This document shows positions 7,047 to 12,696 of a stretch of 12,696 nucleotides of DNA, piece by piece. Made by a program: the position numbers and the translations under genes. The DNA is taken from NCBI GenBank assembly GCA_039182715.1, contig JBCDBY010000110.1, positions 1 through 12,696 of the forward strand, in the 5' to 3' direction. The notes beneath the pieces are model-generated. The model worked only from the letters and a program-made list of their open reading frames with translations, did not search any database and was not told where the DNA came from. Origin of the DNA: JBCDBY01 sp039182715 (GTDB lineage Bacteria > Planctomycetota > PLA2). The first letter of the stretch is position 1. Each line of letters opens with the position of its first letter.

Positions 7047-8189
7047 ATGTCGAACCAAGCAGAACCCGTCCTCAAGATCGCGTGCGTCGTCGGCGCCCGT
7101 CCGAACTTCATGAAGATGGCGCCACTGGTGCGCGAACTGAAGCGGAGAGGCCACGAGACGATCCTCGTCCATACCGGGCAGCACTACGACGAGAACATGT
7201 CCAAGGTGTTCTTCGACGACCTCGGGATGCCGGAACCCGACGTCTACCTCGGAGTCGGATCGGGATCCCACTCGCGGCAGACGGCAACCGTCATGATCGA
7301 GTTCGAGCGAATCTGCGAAGAGAGGAAGCCCGACCTGATCGTCGTCGTCGGCGACGTCAATTCGACGTTGGCGTGCGCGCTGGTCGGCGCCAAGATGTGG
7401 ATTCCGGTCGCGCACGTCGAAGCGGGGCTGCGCAGCTTCGATGCGCGCATGCCCGAAGAGATCAACCGGGTCATCACCGACCGCATCTCGGATCTTCTGC
7501 TCACGCCCTCTCCGGATGGAGATGCGAACCTGGAGGCCGAGGGGATCCCCGCCGATCGCGTCCACCTGGTCGGCAACATCATGATCGACTCGCTGCTCGA
7601 GCATCTCGAGCGCGCAAAGCAATCCAGCATCGTATCGAACCTCGGCCTGGCCGACGGCGAGTACGCCGTCCTGACGCTTCATCGGCCGTCCAATGTGGAC
7701 GACCCGGCGGTGCTGACGGAGGTGCTGGACGCGGTCCGCGACGTGTCGGCGTCCCTTCCCGTCGCGTTCAGCTGTCACCCCCGCACGAGGCAGAAGATCG
7801 GCCAGCTGCCGGGCCTCGATCTGGACGCCGGAAACGTCAAGCTCCTGGAGCCGCTCGGCTACATCGACTTCCTCAGCCTGGTCTCCCGCAGCAGGCTGGT
7901 CATGACCGATTCCGGCGGCCTGCAGGAAGAGACCACCGCCCTCGGGATCCCGTGCTTGACGATTCGGGAGAACACGGAGCGTCCCATCACCGTGGAGCAG
8001 GGCACGAACCGCATCGTCGGGACGGATGGCGGACGAATTCGCGAGGAGTGCGCCCGCGCGCTCTCCCAGCCGATCTCAAAGAGTAGGGTCCCGGCACTTT
8101 GGGACGGTCGAACCGCCGGTCGAGTCGCGGACGTGATCGAATCCTGGAATCGGCGTCGAAGCGAACGCGGGGACGAGCGGGCGGGCTGA
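7047..8189 (+). CDS. wecB: UDP-N-acetylglucosamine 2-epimerase (non-hydrolysing)
   Basis: The product is a 380-residue cytosolic enzyme interconverting UDP-GlcNAc and UDP-ManNAc, and it has the normal family length. Landmarks: GARPNFMKMAPL (16-27), TGQHYDENM (43-51), GDVNST (102-107), HVEAGLRS (123-130), PEEINRVITDR (136-146), GNIMID (176-181), LTLHRPSNVD (209-218), SCHPRT (242-247) and TDSGGLQEE...GIPCLTIRENTERP (287-313). By alignment with E. coli WecB, Asp103, Glu125, Glu137/138 and His212 correspond to the catalytic residues, so the enzyme should be active. ATG 7047 starts just before the first beta strand, 25 nt after the ABC stop; only a weak GCGGAA site precedes it. An upstream in-frame ATG at 6978 would overlap the ABC gene and add an unrelated tail. 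UDP-ManNAc, or ManNAcA made from it, would be a building block for the polysaccharide. Confidence 0.95.
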   Translation: MSNQAEPVLKIACVVGARPNFMKMAPLVRELKRRGHETILVHTGQHYDENMSKVFFDDLGMPEPDVYLGVGSGSHSRQTATVMIEFERICEERKPDLIVVVGDVNSTLACALVGAKMWIPVAHVEAGLRSFDARMPEEINRVITDRISDLLLTPSPDGDANLEAEGIPADRVHLVGNIMIDSLLEHLERAKQSSIVSNLGLADGEYAVLTLHRPSNVDDPAVLTEVLDAVRDVSASLPVAFSCHPRTRQKIGQLPGLDLDAGNVKLLEPLGYIDFLSLVSRSRLVMTDSGGLQEETTALGIPCLTIRENTERPITVEQGTNRIVGTDGGRIREECARALSQPISKSRVPALWDGRTAGRVADVIESWNRRRSERGDERAG

Positions 8190-8192
8190 GCG

Positions 8193-9494
8193 ATGAAGCA
8201 CCGCCAGTCGAACCGAATCGACGTGCCGACTCGGCCCCATGCCCAGGCACCCGAGCCGGCACGCCCCGGTGTCCCGTCAAGCCACACACAAGCCCCGATG
8301 TCGAAAAGACCGACCGGTACGTTCGTATTCTTGAGCCGCAATCGGTGGCGCGACAAGTACTCGTCGCGGCAACTGCTCGCGCGGGAATTTGCCCGGGCCG
8401 GCCATCGCGTCATCTTCGCCGAGCCTCCGGTGCGCCCGGGCGGCCGGGAGCCCGAGACAGGAAACCTCGAATCCGACTTCGGCGTCGTTCGACACGTTCC
8501 TTCCAACTGGCTCCCGGAGTTCCATTGGAAGCGTCCGTATCTCGTCCGAGCGTCGGAGATGCTCCGGGCGAGGGCCCTGCGCAAGCTGCTGGGCGGTCGG
8601 CATCGCGATCCGGTGATCGCATATATCTGGGATCCGGAGTTCTGGCCCGTCGCGCGCCGGCTCGACCCGGATACGGTCGTCTACCACAAGCGGGATCGCT
8701 ACCCGATCATCGGGAAGCCGACCCTCCGTCAGCGCCGGCTCGAGGAGAGCCTGATTCGCAGCGCCCATCTCAAGCTCGCGGTCTCCCCGGAGATCATCGA
8801 GGCGGACCCGATCCACCACGGCTTCGAAGTGCTCGAGAATGGGGTCGACTTCGAGCCGTTTCGGGCAGCGGCGGAGGTACGGGGGAACGACGTCCCGGAA
8901 GCGATCCTGTCCATCCCCGGGCCGCGCATCGGGTACGTCGGATCCATCAACCAGAAGCTCGATTTCGGACTGCTCACCGAACTCGTCGGCACGATGCCGG
9001 AAGCGAACTTCGTCTTCGTCGGCCCGATCCAGTCCGATGAGACCACCCAGTCGGGCGTGGCCACGCTGCGGCAACACCCGAACGTCCGGTTCCTCGGTTC
9101 GGTCGAGTTCACCGCGCTTCCGTCCTACGTCGCGAATCTGGACGTCGGACTCATGCCCTACCGGACCGACCACGACGTCTGGAGCCACTTCTGCTCGCCT
9201 CTGAAGCTTCCGGAGTACCTCGCGGCCGGCATTCCCGTGGTCTCCTCCGGAATCCCCGCCGCACGACGTTGGGGAGGTCATCTGGAGATCGCCGACTCCG
9301 CGCAGGAATGGAGCGCCAAGATCCACCGGCAGCTGCGCCCCGACGTCGCGCTGGAACGCGCCGCCCGCATCGAGTCCGTACGCCACCTCTGCTGGAGCTG
9401 TCGAGCGGCCGACGTGCTCGCACGCCTGAACCTCGATCGCGCAAGCGCCCACGCTCCGCGCGGCGACCGATCCCAAAGGCACCCCCCGGCCTGA
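8193..9494 (+). CDS. Glycosyltransferase, GT-B fold (GT4-like)
   Basis: The product has 433 residues. The fold begins at about residue 42 (TFVFLSRNRWRDKYSSRQLLAREFARAGHRVIFAEPP). Next come VIAYIWDPEFWPVA (141-154), LAVSPEII (195-202) and the linker VLENGVDFEPF (213-223). The donor-binding half has PRIGYVGSINQKLDFGLL (244-261), ANFVFVGPI (271-279), VRFLGSVEFTALPSYVANLDVGLMPY (298-323) and SPLKLPEYLAAGIPVVSS (335-352). These are standard GT4 features, so it should transfer a sugar from a nucleotide donor at the cytosolic face. ATG 8193 lies 3 nt after the wecB stop and fits translational coupling, but it gives a Pro-rich 35-residue tail unlike the family. ATG 8298 (398 residues) begins closer to the fold but lacks a Shine-Dalgarno. 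The last 20 residues are polar and probably disordered. Linkage specificity is unknown. Confidence 0.88.
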   Translation: MKHRQSNRIDVPTRPHAQAPEPARPGVPSSHTQAPMSKRPTGTFVFLSRNRWRDKYSSRQLLAREFARAGHRVIFAEPPVRPGGREPETGNLESDFGVVRHVPSNWLPEFHWKRPYLVRASEMLRARALRKLLGGRHRDPVIAYIWDPEFWPVARRLDPDTVVYHKRDRYPIIGKPTLRQRRLEESLIRSAHLKLAVSPEIIEADPIHHGFEVLENGVDFEPFRAAAEVRGNDVPEAILSIPGPRIGYVGSINQKLDFGLLTELVGTMPEANFVFVGPIQSDETTQSGVATLRQHPNVRFLGSVEFTALPSYVANLDVGLMPYRTDHDVWSHFCSPLKLPEYLAAGIPVVSSGIPAARRWGGHLEIADSAQEWSAKIHRQLRPDVALERAARIESVRHLCWSCRAADVLARLNLDRASAHAPRGDRSQRHPPA

Positions 9495-9525
9495 CCGCGA
9501 GAAGGTCGTGAGCGAGGTCCGGAGG

Positions 9526-10440
9526 ATGTCGAGCCCGCCGCTCCGGATTCTCGTCGCAACGCGAGGGCGCCCCATCGAGCTGGATCGGATGATCCGCTCG
9601 ATCTCGGATGCTCCGCCCGGATCGTGCCTGGTCGTCATTGAGAACGGCAGCACGAAGCTCTCGACCGAAACGGTGGAGGCCGCCGCGACGCCTCTGGAGA
9701 GCCGCTACCTGCGGCTGCCGTCGGGCAACAAGAGCGCGGCGCTGAACGTAGCGCTGGCCACGGCGAACGACGACGATCTGATCGTCTTCTTCGACGACGA
9801 TGTGGAGGTCCATGCGCGCACGCTCCACGCCTACGTCGAAGCGGCGCGCCGGTCCGGACCGAACCACTACTTCGGCGGCCCCGTCGCGGTCGAATACGAG
9901 GACCGGCCGCCCGACTGGCTCCTCCCCCATCTTCCGTCCAGCGCGCGCGGCTGCTCGGCCGAGGAGCTGCGAGCCGCCGGACCGAACGGCACGTTCCTCG
10001 GAGCGAATTGGGCCGCTTGGGCTCGCGAACTGAAGGCCACGGACGGATTCGACCCCGGTCTCGGGCCCGGCGGTTCCACGGGAGCGACGGGACAGGAGCG
10101 GGACATGCAGCGCAAGCTTCGTGCACTCGGCTCCCGGGGCGTGGTCGTCGACGACGCGATCGTCCGGCACCAGGTGCCCCGGTCCTCCTGTACGCCTGCC
10201 TGGTGCCTGCGTCGCCACCATCGAAACGCGATCGGCGAGGGCCTGCAGGGCGACGCGGGGAACGGGGCCTCCCTGTTCGGAGCACCGCTCTGGCAGTGGA
10301 GCCGGCTCCTTCACGCCGCCCGAGTCTGGATGACGAGTCGCTTCAAGGGCAGGCCGGAGCGCTTCGAGGGCTCGATGGCCTGGACGCGGGAGCGCGGCCG
10401 ACTGCGCGGGCTGCGTCTTCGTCGCGGCCGGACACGCTAG
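9526..10440 (+). CDS. Glycosyltransferase family 2 (GT-A fold)
   Basis: The product has 304 residues. The fold opens with LRILVATRGRPIELDRMIRSI, then CLVVIENGS, GNKSAALNVALA and the metal-binding DxD-type motif VFFDDDVEV (aspartates 90-92). FLGANWAAWARE (about 157-168) and GQERDM (about 189-194, whose acidic residues are the expected catalytic base) complete the GT-A core. The Arg-rich C-terminal tail may contact membrane phospholipids. ATG 9526 is chosen because GAGGT lies 7 nt upstream. GTG 9508, six codons earlier, has its only purine run (GAAGG) just 2 nt away, but it cannot be excluded. It follows the preceding glycosyltransferase by 13-31 nt and is the last gene of the operon, facing another family 2 gene 20 bp away. 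Metal-dependent transfer from a UDP- or GDP-sugar is expected; the sugar is not predictable. Confidence 0.9.
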   Translation: MSSPPLRILVATRGRPIELDRMIRSISDAPPGSCLVVIENGSTKLSTETVEAAATPLESRYLRLPSGNKSAALNVALATANDDDLIVFFDDDVEVHARTLHAYVEAARRSGPNHYFGGPVAVEYEDRPPDWLLPHLPSSARGCSAEELRAAGPNGTFLGANWAAWARELKATDGFDPGLGPGGSTGATGQERDMQRKLRALGSRGVVVDDAIVRHQVPRSSCTPAWCLRRHHRNAIGEGLQGDAGNGASLFGAPLWQWSRLLHAARVWMTSRFKGRPERFEGSMAWTRERGRLRGLRLRRGRTR

Positions 10441-10460
10441 AAGGAGCCCCGGAAGGAACT

Positions 10461-11309
10461 TCAGAAGAGCCGGCGCGTAAACGAAAGAAACCGAAGCCCG
10501 CTCCAATGGGAGAGGCTCCGGAGATGGTGCGCCCACGCGCGGCGCTTCTCCCCGCTCTCGACGAAGGTCACGGCAAGGCTGTGATGCTGCCGCGAACGCT
10601 TGTCGGCGATTCTCCGGAACTCCGCCGGCCGGTCCGCGAATCGCCGCATGTCGCGCAGTCCCGACAGTTGCGCCAGCGAGTAGTCGAGCGATGCGGAGAG
10701 GCTGTCCGGCGAGGCACGAATCTCGAACCCGGGTTCGTCGATAAACCGGATCGTCTTGCCCGCCTTCGCCAAACGGAATCCGAGCGCCGTCCACTCCATG
10801 TAGGCGGGCAGGTCGACGAACGCCTGGTCGTCCACCGAGTTCGCGCGATAGAGCCCGCCACTCGACGCAAGCCAGTTCTTGTGAAGAATCGCCATCGCCG
10901 GATCCGCGCTGCAGCGGCCCAAGGACGGGATCGCGTTCGATCGCTCCGTCCCTTCGAGCCGCCAACCGTTCATCACGACCACGTCGACTTCGGGAGACTC
11001 GCGCATCGCGTCCGCCCTCGTCGTCAGGGAGCCTTCGACGAGAAGATCGTCGTCGTCGAGAAACGCGAAGAGATCCGAGCGCACCGCCCGGCGACCGTCG
11101 AGGATCGCCCCCGGCAGACTCCGGGCCGTCGACTCCACCACCCGGACGCGGCTCCGCTCGTATCGTGCTCGAACCTTGCTCGGATCGGCTCTCGAGCCGT
11201 TGAGCAGGAGAAGCACCTCGTGCGTTTCCGGCTGCAAGGCCGACTCGATGGCGTCCCCGAGAGAGGCGCGGACGCCAAGGGTGGGGATGACGACAGTGAC
11301 CGTGGACAT
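10461..11309 (-). CDS. Glycosyltransferase family 2 (GT-A fold)
   Basis: The product has 282 residues, beginning MSTVTVVIPTLGVRASLGDAI, a textbook family 2 first strand. EVLLLLNGS (31-39) follows, then the metal/nucleotide-binding motif FAFLDDDDLL (81-90, four aspartates) and VVMNGWRLEG (111-120). SSGGLYRAN (149-157) and AYMEWTALGFRLAKAGKTIRFIDEPGFEIR (169-198) fit the acceptor side and the acidic catalytic position. The Arg/His-rich C-terminal 70 residues lack a recognised domain. The start at ATG 11309 is set by the conserved first strand; only a weak GGCGGA site lies upstream, and the open frame continues far upstream without family resemblance. The gene runs opposite to its neighbours and shares little beyond the fold with the family 2 gene at 9526-10440, so it is not a recent tandem copy. 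It probably adds a sugar to the same glycan or decorates it. Confidence 0.88.
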   Translation of the reverse strand: MSTVTVVIPTLGVRASLGDAIESALQPETHEVLLLLNGSRADPSKVRARYERSRVRVVESTARSLPGAILDGRRAVRSDLFAFLDDDDLLVEGSLTTRADAMRESPEVDVVVMNGWRLEGTERSNAIPSLGRCSADPAMAILHKNWLASSGGLYRANSVDDQAFVDLPAYMEWTALGFRLAKAGKTIRFIDEPGFEIRASPDSLSASLDYSLAQLSGLRDMRRFADRPAEFRRIADKRSRQHHSLAVTFVESGEKRRAWAHHLRSLSHWSGLRFLSFTRRLF

Positions 11310-11379
11310 GGTGGATGGGATCCGCCCCTCGTCGCTTCCGAATGGGCGGGCGTGGCAGCCTTTCCCGAGCCGCGCGCGA

Positions 11380-11388
11380 AGGGTAACA
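11380..11388 (-). promoter_or_regulatory. possible extended -10 for the leftward GT2 gene
   Basis: The minus strand reads TGTTACCCT, a TGn motif followed by the -10-like TACCCT, with no clear -35 upstream. It would give a leader of about 64 nt. The match is weak. Confidence 0.22.
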
Positions 11389-11581
11389 GGCGGTTCGAGG
11401 CGGAGTCCTTTCGTCCTCTTGATCGGCCGCCCGGACGCTGCCATCCCCGATCGGCACGCCACGGGGATCCCTGCACCACCGTCACGCCGGAGCAACGGAT
11501 TCGGACGCCGGGGCCGCCCCAACTTGATGCGATCCTGAAACGCCTGCCAGCGAGAATGACTTCCCTCGCGCCGCGTCGCAC

Positions 11582-11590
11582 TGCTATACC
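11582..11590 (+). promoter_or_regulatory. possible extended -10 for the pyruvyl transferase gene
   Basis: TGCTATACC has the extended -10 TG plus TATACC, with four of six bases matching the sigma-70 -10 as TATA. The best -35 candidate (TTCCCT, 11561-11566) is poor. Transcription would start near 11597 and leave a leader of about 73 nt. The position argues against starting the pyruvyl transferase at the upstream in-frame ATG 11556. Confidence 0.35.
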
Positions 11591-11669
11591 GCTTCTCGGA
11601 GGGGATGGGGCGGACGCGCTGCGAAGCGCGCCGAGAGCGCCGGATCCTCCGAATCGGGTGAGGGAAGCG

Positions 11670-12641
11670 ATGGAGAAACTTCACGATCAGACGCTGCGCG
11701 ACCTGTTTCAGGCGCACCGCAACCGCCGTTTCTTCATGGTCGAGTCCGGCGGAAACGCGGGGGATGGCCTCATCGTCGCGGGCGCGGACTTTCTCGCCCG
11801 GTCCGAAGGTCTCGATACCGTCTCGCTCACGCTGACGGAGTTCGACGAGACGAAGGTCGGTCCCGACGACGCCGTCTACATTCACGGCGGTGGCGGATAC
11901 AACCCCTGGTGCTCGGGTCGCGTCGCGGAGTCGTTGCGACGGGCGGTGCGCTCCGAGGCGGCGCTGGTCATCCAGGGACCGCAAAGCTACGACGACCGGG
12001 AGTCCTACACGTCGCGCATCCTGCCGGAGATCCTCGCCGACGCCAAGGTCGCGGAGATCCACCTGTTCGTGCGGGAGAACACCTCGCTCGAACTCCTGAA
12101 GAAGGTCGACACCCGAGGTGCTCGGGTCGGCATGGACGTCGACACCGCGCTCCAGTTGACCGCGGAGGAGTTTCGGCGCATGGCCGGCATCGACGAGGGG
12201 CGCTACCACCTGCTCGCGCTGCGGGAAGACAACGAGGCGCCGGGCGAGATCGCCATTCAGGCGGAGGGCGTTCGCCTCGATCCCGCGCGGTTCGCGCGCT
12301 CGTTCCCGCACTGGCTGCGGATCCACGCGGCCGCCAAGACGATCCACGCGAATCGCACGCACTCCGCGGTGGCGGGCGCGATCCTGGGCGTGCCGACGAC
12401 GCTCTACGCCGGCTCGTACCACAAGAACCGCAGCATCTGGGAGCACTCGCTCCGCGACCGTGGAGTGATCTGGGGCGAGTACCGGGAGGTGCGGCAGCCG
12501 CCCGACGCGGCCGCGACGCCGCAGCCTGACGCCGGGCTCGGCGGGACGATCGGACGCGTGCGCAACAGCTGGAAAGTGCGTCAAGTCATCGACCGCCTTC
12601 GTCGGATTCGGTTCCGGATGCGGGGCGTTCCGTTCCAGTAA
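11670..12641 (+). CDS. Polysaccharide pyruvyl transferase family protein
   Basis: The product has 323 residues. Enzymes of this family (PF04230; CsaB, WcaK/AmsJ, ExoV, Pvg1) move pyruvate from phosphoenolpyruvate onto a sugar as a ketal. Visible landmarks are the opening FFMVESGGNAGDGLIVAGA (21-39), YIHGGGGYNPW (70-80), LVIQGPQSY (99-107), HLFVRENTSLELL (131-143) and MDVDTALQL (155-163). The C-terminal lobe has TIHANRTHSAVAGAILGVPTTLYAGSYHKNRSIWEHSL (224-261), whose Arg/His pair resembles the PEP-binding site. The last 40 residues are basic and may meet the membrane. GAGG lies 6 nt before ATG 11670, which decides the start over in-frame ATG 11556. Some members of this family act on other substrates, so pyruvylation is probable, not certain. 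It appears to have its own promoter and to be followed by a further gene on the same strand. Confidence 0.88.
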   Translation: MEKLHDQTLRDLFQAHRNRRFFMVESGGNAGDGLIVAGADFLARSEGLDTVSLTLTEFDETKVGPDDAVYIHGGGGYNPWCSGRVAESLRRAVRSEAALVIQGPQSYDDRESYTSRILPEILADAKVAEIHLFVRENTSLELLKKVDTRGARVGMDVDTALQLTAEEFRRMAGIDEGRYHLLALREDNEAPGEIAIQAEGVRLDPARFARSFPHWLRIHAAAKTIHANRTHSAVAGAILGVPTTLYAGSYHKNRSIWEHSLRDRGVIWGEYREVRQPPDAAATPQPDAGLGGTIGRVRNSWKVRQVIDRLRRIRFRMRGVPFQ

Positions 12642-12642
12642 C

Positions 12643-12655
12643 CGCGGCGGCCGCG
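12643..12655. repeat. GC-rich palindrome CGCGGC-G-GCCGCG
   Basis: This perfect 13-bp palindrome lies 2 bp after the pyruvyl transferase stop. As RNA it could fold as a 5-bp stem with a 3-nt loop. No U-run follows (CAGATCGG), so it is not a convincing intrinsic terminator. Confidence 0.35.
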
Positions 12656-12681
12656 CAGATCGGACCCCGCCCCGTCTCGAC

Positions 12682-12688
12682 AAGGAGG
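12682..12688 (+). promoter_or_regulatory. Strong Shine-Dalgarno of the next gene
   Basis: AAGGAGG appears 8 nt before the end of the window. With ordinary spacing the start codon should be the first codon past the edge (12697). It lies 40 bp after the pyruvyl transferase stop on the same strand, so the next gene is probably co-transcribed. Confidence 0.6.
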
Positions 12689-12696
12689 AAGCAGCA

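Larger units (their letters stand above)
11310..11669. other. Divergent intergenic region between GT2 and pyruvyl transferase genes
   Basis: This 360-bp gap has no recognisable gene, although long open frames cross it because of high GC. It holds a leftward extended -10-like TGTTACCCT (plus-strand 11380-11388) about 70 bp before the GT2 start. It also holds a rightward extended -10-like TGCTATACC (11582-11590) about 80 bp before the pyruvyl transferase start. Neither has a good -35. No sigma-54 match as good as the one at 5125-5140 was found; GGCACG at 11453-11458 lacks a -12 GC. Confidence 0.5.

Noticed and set aside
8277..9653. 458-codon open frame on the - strand
   Set aside because: It is a shadow of the GT4 gene, with no recognisable motif.
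10166..10178. Palindrome GGCACC-A-GGTGCC
   Set aside because: It lies inside the coding part of a family 2 glycosyltransferase, encoding part of VRHQVP, and has no regulatory context.
10441..10460. Terminator between the convergent family 2 genes
   Set aside because: Only a 4-bp GAAG/CTTC pairing is possible, with no GC-rich stem and no T-run.
9151..11457. 768-codon open frame on the - strand
   Set aside because: It overlaps three genes with clear family motifs, and its Arg/Gly/Pro-rich product resembles nothing known.
11451..11466. Possible second sigma-54 site (CGGCACG...)
   Set aside because: The -24-like part is good, but the -12 position reads GG instead of GC and it lies over 200 bp from the next start.
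10008..11669. Upstream part of the + frame that contains the pyruvyl transferase
   Set aside because: Only the part from 11670 shows the family fold. The upstream stretch is antisense or out of frame to two glycosyltransferase genes and has no motif.
11310..12683. Upstream part of the - frame that contains the second family 2 glycosyltransferase
   Set aside because: The family similarity begins at MSTVTVVIPT (ATG 11309). The rest is antisense to the pyruvyl transferase gene.

Overview
The window is visibly GC-rich, and long open frames lie antisense to most real genes, as expected at that base composition. The content points to a diderm (Gram-negative) bacterium. It holds an outer-membrane-type lipoprotein, an envelope polysaccharide locus, and the 3' end of a FemAB/GNAT protein of the kind that accompanies XrtA/exosortase (PEP-CTERM) loci. 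The lineage cannot be fixed from the sequence. A deltaproteobacterial-type phylum (Myxococcota, Desulfobacterota or Binatota-like) would fit, but this is a guess.

Layout. (1) 1-576, +: C-terminal part of the FemAB-like protein. (2) 653-2002, +: a GT-B glycosyltransferase. (3) 1992-4784, -: a 930-residue multidomain lipoprotein (Ig-like, PA14-like, Ig-like, jelly-roll-like, Ca-loop, PKD) whose stop overlaps the end of gene 2. (4) 4785-5173: a divergent regulatory gap with several inverted repeats and a near-consensus sigma-54 (-24/-12) promoter facing right. (5) 5174-10440, +: a tight four-gene run of exporter-type ABC half-transporter, WecB-type UDP-GlcNAc 2-epimerase, GT-B glycosyltransferase and GT-A (family 2) glycosyltransferase. 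(6) 10461-11309, -: a second family 2 glycosyltransferase. (7) 11310-11669: a second divergent gap with promoter-like elements. (8) 11670-12641, +: a polysaccharide pyruvyl transferase family protein. (9) A strong Shine-Dalgarno at the right edge announces another + strand gene starting at 12697.

How the genes may work together (inference). WecB makes UDP-ManNAc. Four glycosyltransferases build a lipid-linked oligosaccharide. The ABC half-transporter would flip it, a MsbA/PglK-like alternative to Wzx. The pyruvyl transferase would add a ketal-pyruvate to a sugar. The FemAB-like gene and the sigma-54 promoter suggest linkage to an exosortase/EPS (PEP-CTERM) regulon. No exosortase, PEP-CTERM substrate, polymerase or priming transferase lies inside the window, so that link is contextual.

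No RNA genes, CRISPR arrays, transposases or convincing rho-independent terminators were seen.
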